Shown in pieces: positions 4,745 to 6,005 of a DNA stretch of 6,005 bases. The notes below the pieces were generated by a model. The model saw only the letters and a program-made list of their open reading frames with translations. It was not told the DNA's origin and searched no databases. The stretch's first letter is position 1. Every line of letters starts with the position of its first letter. The DNA comes from Chlorobiota bacterium (GTDB lineage Bacteria > Bacteroidota > Ignavibacteria > Ignavibacteriales > Ignavibacteriaceae): assembly GCA_008363265.1 (NCBI GenBank), contig RHKR01000197.1:1-6005 (forward strand), read 5' to 3'. The translations under genes and the position numbers were made by a program.

Positions 4745-5653
4745 ATGAAACGCTTTTTAATACTTCTCTCGTTAACCGCCGCGCTGTTCACTGGGAGGGC
4801 TGCCGCCCAAAACGACTCCCTCAAGGCCCTCGAGGCATTTGCCAAGGGGATCGAAGCCCTCCAAACAGAGAAATACGATACCACCATCTTCTACATGCGG
4901 GAGGCGCTTGAACTGATCGAAGGTTATCAGTTCGGCTCTGATGGCGGACTGATCCACTACTTCATTGCTGAATCGTTCCGGACACTTGGAAACTACGACT
5001 CCGCATATGTACACCTGGGCGCGGGGAGGGAGATAATGGAAGCGTACAACAACATCCCGGGGCTTGCCTATTTCGACAAATGCGAGGCAGATATCCAAAA
5101 CTCCCTCGGTAATTTTATCCGTTCCGAAGAGCTCTACTACATTGCCCTGAAGAACCTCCCCGTCAGCGACGATCCTGTAACCGCCGCTTACATCTACACT
5201 TCACTCGCTAACATCGTGCTTAACAGAGGCGAGAACGGAAGTGCCACTGAACTCTTCGGACAGGCCGAAAAATATTACCGCCTTGCCAACTACGAGCCCG
5301 GCCTCGGCGATGTTTACTACGGCTACGGCCTCATCGCCACGAACACGAACGACAACCCCTTGGCCGACTCCCTGTTCGATGTCTCCCTTTCCATCTTCAC
5401 GAAGTACAACCTCACCCTCGGTATCGCCAACGCGTGGTACGGCAAGGGAATTGTAGCCATGAACCTCGGGAAGAACAAACTGAGCATCATCGCTTCACGA
5501 ACACCCACACTAACATCGCGATGGTCAGCATCAATACCGCCGATTACGAGAACGCCGAAAAGAATTTTAACGCCGCGCTACCCTGGCTCGAAAAGATCAA
5601 CTACCTTATCGGCTTCGGAAATGTTTACTACGGTCTCGGTATCATGGCGATGA
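4745..5653 (+). CDS. Exported TPR-repeat protein, N-terminal part (frameshifted)
   Basis: The formal frame is 302 codons, but only residues 1 to about 247 are credible. A signal peptide (MKRFLILLSLTAALFTGRAAA, cleavage probably before QNDS) leads into helical tetratricopeptide-like repeats. Several are about 40 residues long with a G-x-(A/V)-x-Y-G-x-G start and an A-x-N-x-x-(D/E)-N turn, for example DVYYGYGLIATNTNDNPLAD and NAWYGKGIVAMNLGKNK. This spacing resembles 40-residue LGN/Rapsyn-type TPRs, which are protein-binding scaffolds. After about 5483 the frame turns into a Ser/Thr/Arg-rich stretch (ASRTPTLTSRWS and so on) to TGA 5651-5653, which is out-of-frame noise. The true repeats resume in another frame. 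The start ATG 4745 follows in-frame TGA 4721-4723; no strong ribosome-binding site is seen. The binding partner is unknown. Confidence 0.8.
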   Translation: MKRFLILLSLTAALFTGRAAAQNDSLKALEAFAKGIEALQTEKYDTTIFYMREALELIEGYQFGSDGGLIHYFIAESFRTLGNYDSAYVHLGAGREIMEAYNNIPGLAYFDKCEADIQNSLGNFIRSEELYYIALKNLPVSDDPVTAAYIYTSLANIVLNRGENGSATELFGQAEKYYRLANYEPGLGDVYYGYGLIATNTNDNPLADSLFDVSLSIFTKYNLTLGIANAWYGKGIVAMNLGKNKLSIIASRTPTLTSRWSASIPPITRTPKRILTPRYPGSKRSTTLSASEMFTTVSVSWR

Positions 5654-6005
5654 ACCTCGCCGAAAACGATGAGGCCGAGAGGTACTACGGTCTGGCCATC
5701 GATGCCTACACCAAAACGGGCTATTCGCTCGGTCTCGGGAGGATCTACCACGGCCTGAGCGTTATCGCGATCAACAAAGGTGACAATAAAAAAGCCGAGG
5801 AAATGGCGAAAACCGCTGTCGATTACTACGAAAAAGCCGGTTTCCTCATCGGGATGGGGCAGGTTTACGATAACTTCGGCAACATCTTCCTGAATGCCGG
5901 AAACAACGAGCGGTCGGAGGAGAATTTCAAGAAGGCACTCCAATACTATGAAAAGGCCGGCTACCCCGTCGGTCTCGGCAATATCTGGTTCAGTCTCTCC
6001 CAACT
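5485..6005 (+). pseudogene. TPR-repeat protein, continuation in shifted frame (partial)
   Basis: From about 5485 the frame one base back carries the continuing repeat protein and remains open to the window end, so the 3' end is missing. After HHRFTNTHTNIAMVSINTADYENAEKNF the 40-residue units are very regular. They start at NVYYGLGIMAMNLAENDEAE, RIYHGLSVIAINKGDNKKAE, QVYDNFGNIFLNAGNNERSE and NIWFSLS, each closing with a K-x-G-(Y/F)-x-x-G-(L/M)-G segment. ATG 5521 is the first in-frame methionine but has no ribosome-binding site, and it lies mid-repeat, so it is not a likely independent start. A one-base deletion, or a larger deletion not divisible by three, would explain the break. Labelled pseudogene for the broken reading frame; a sequencing error is also possible. 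Confidence 0.75.

Noticed and set aside
5471..5490. Programmed -1 ribosomal frameshift in the TPR gene
   Set aside because: AACAAACTGAGC is not an X-XXY-YYZ slippery heptamer and no obvious downstream pseudoknot or upstream stimulator is seen; an indel or sequence error is simpler.
5578..6003. 141-codon open frame on the minus strand
   Set aside because: It is the antisense of the TPR repeats, composed of E/V/D-rich low-complexity sequence mirroring them, with no ribosome-binding site.

Overview
This window looks like ordinary chromosome or metagenome-contig sequence from a Gram-negative bacterium of the Bacteroidota/Chlorobiota/Ignavibacteriota kind. That placement is inference. It rests on Sec-exported proteins with outer-membrane character, an ABC-2 exporter beside a LolA-like periplasmic protein, a secreted 40-residue TPR protein, weak or absent Shine-Dalgarno sites on several genes, and intergenic tracts of imperfect 'AATCCGTG/AATCTGTG'-type repeats that I associate with that group. 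There is no rRNA, tRNA or other marker to fix the taxon.

Left end (1-284): about 100 bases read on the minus strand as an internal piece of an IS256/Mutator-family transposase. They are joined directly to the last 57 codons of a plus-strand spmB-like gene. Neither gene is complete, so this is either a decayed insertion or a contig-end chimera.

Toxin-antitoxin module (285-909, minus strand): a 20-base-overlapping mntA-hepT pair (type VII system) with all recognisable active-site motifs intact. MntA is a minimal nucleotidyltransferase antitoxin and HepT is a HEPN RNase toxin. The bases are visibly more AT-rich than in the genes to the right.

Divergent intergenic region (910-1246): no gene. 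It holds an imperfect direct repeat upstream of mntA, a C-rich inverted-repeat element, a tract of short GTG-type repeats, and a perfect 14-base GC palindrome.

Envelope operon (1247-4565, plus strand): four tightly packed genes encode an exported beta-barrel-like protein (DUF1207-like), an ABC ATPase, a six-helix ABC-2 permease and a LolA-like periplasmic protein. Gaps are 12 bases, a 1-base overlap and 8 bases. Together they could span inner membrane, periplasm and outer membrane, which suggests export or maintenance of a lipid, lipoprotein or other hydrophobic envelope component. The ATPase lacks a normal start codon: the best start is ACG, placed correctly after AAGGAG.

Right end (4566-6005): a spacer with five perfect AGGTATT repeats and a second copy of the GTG-type repeat tract leads into an exported TPR-repeat protein. 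Its reading frame breaks near 5483-5485 and then continues off the end of the window.

I see no convincing entirely new system. The best candidate for something undescribed is the DUF1207-like/ABC-2/LolA-like operon.
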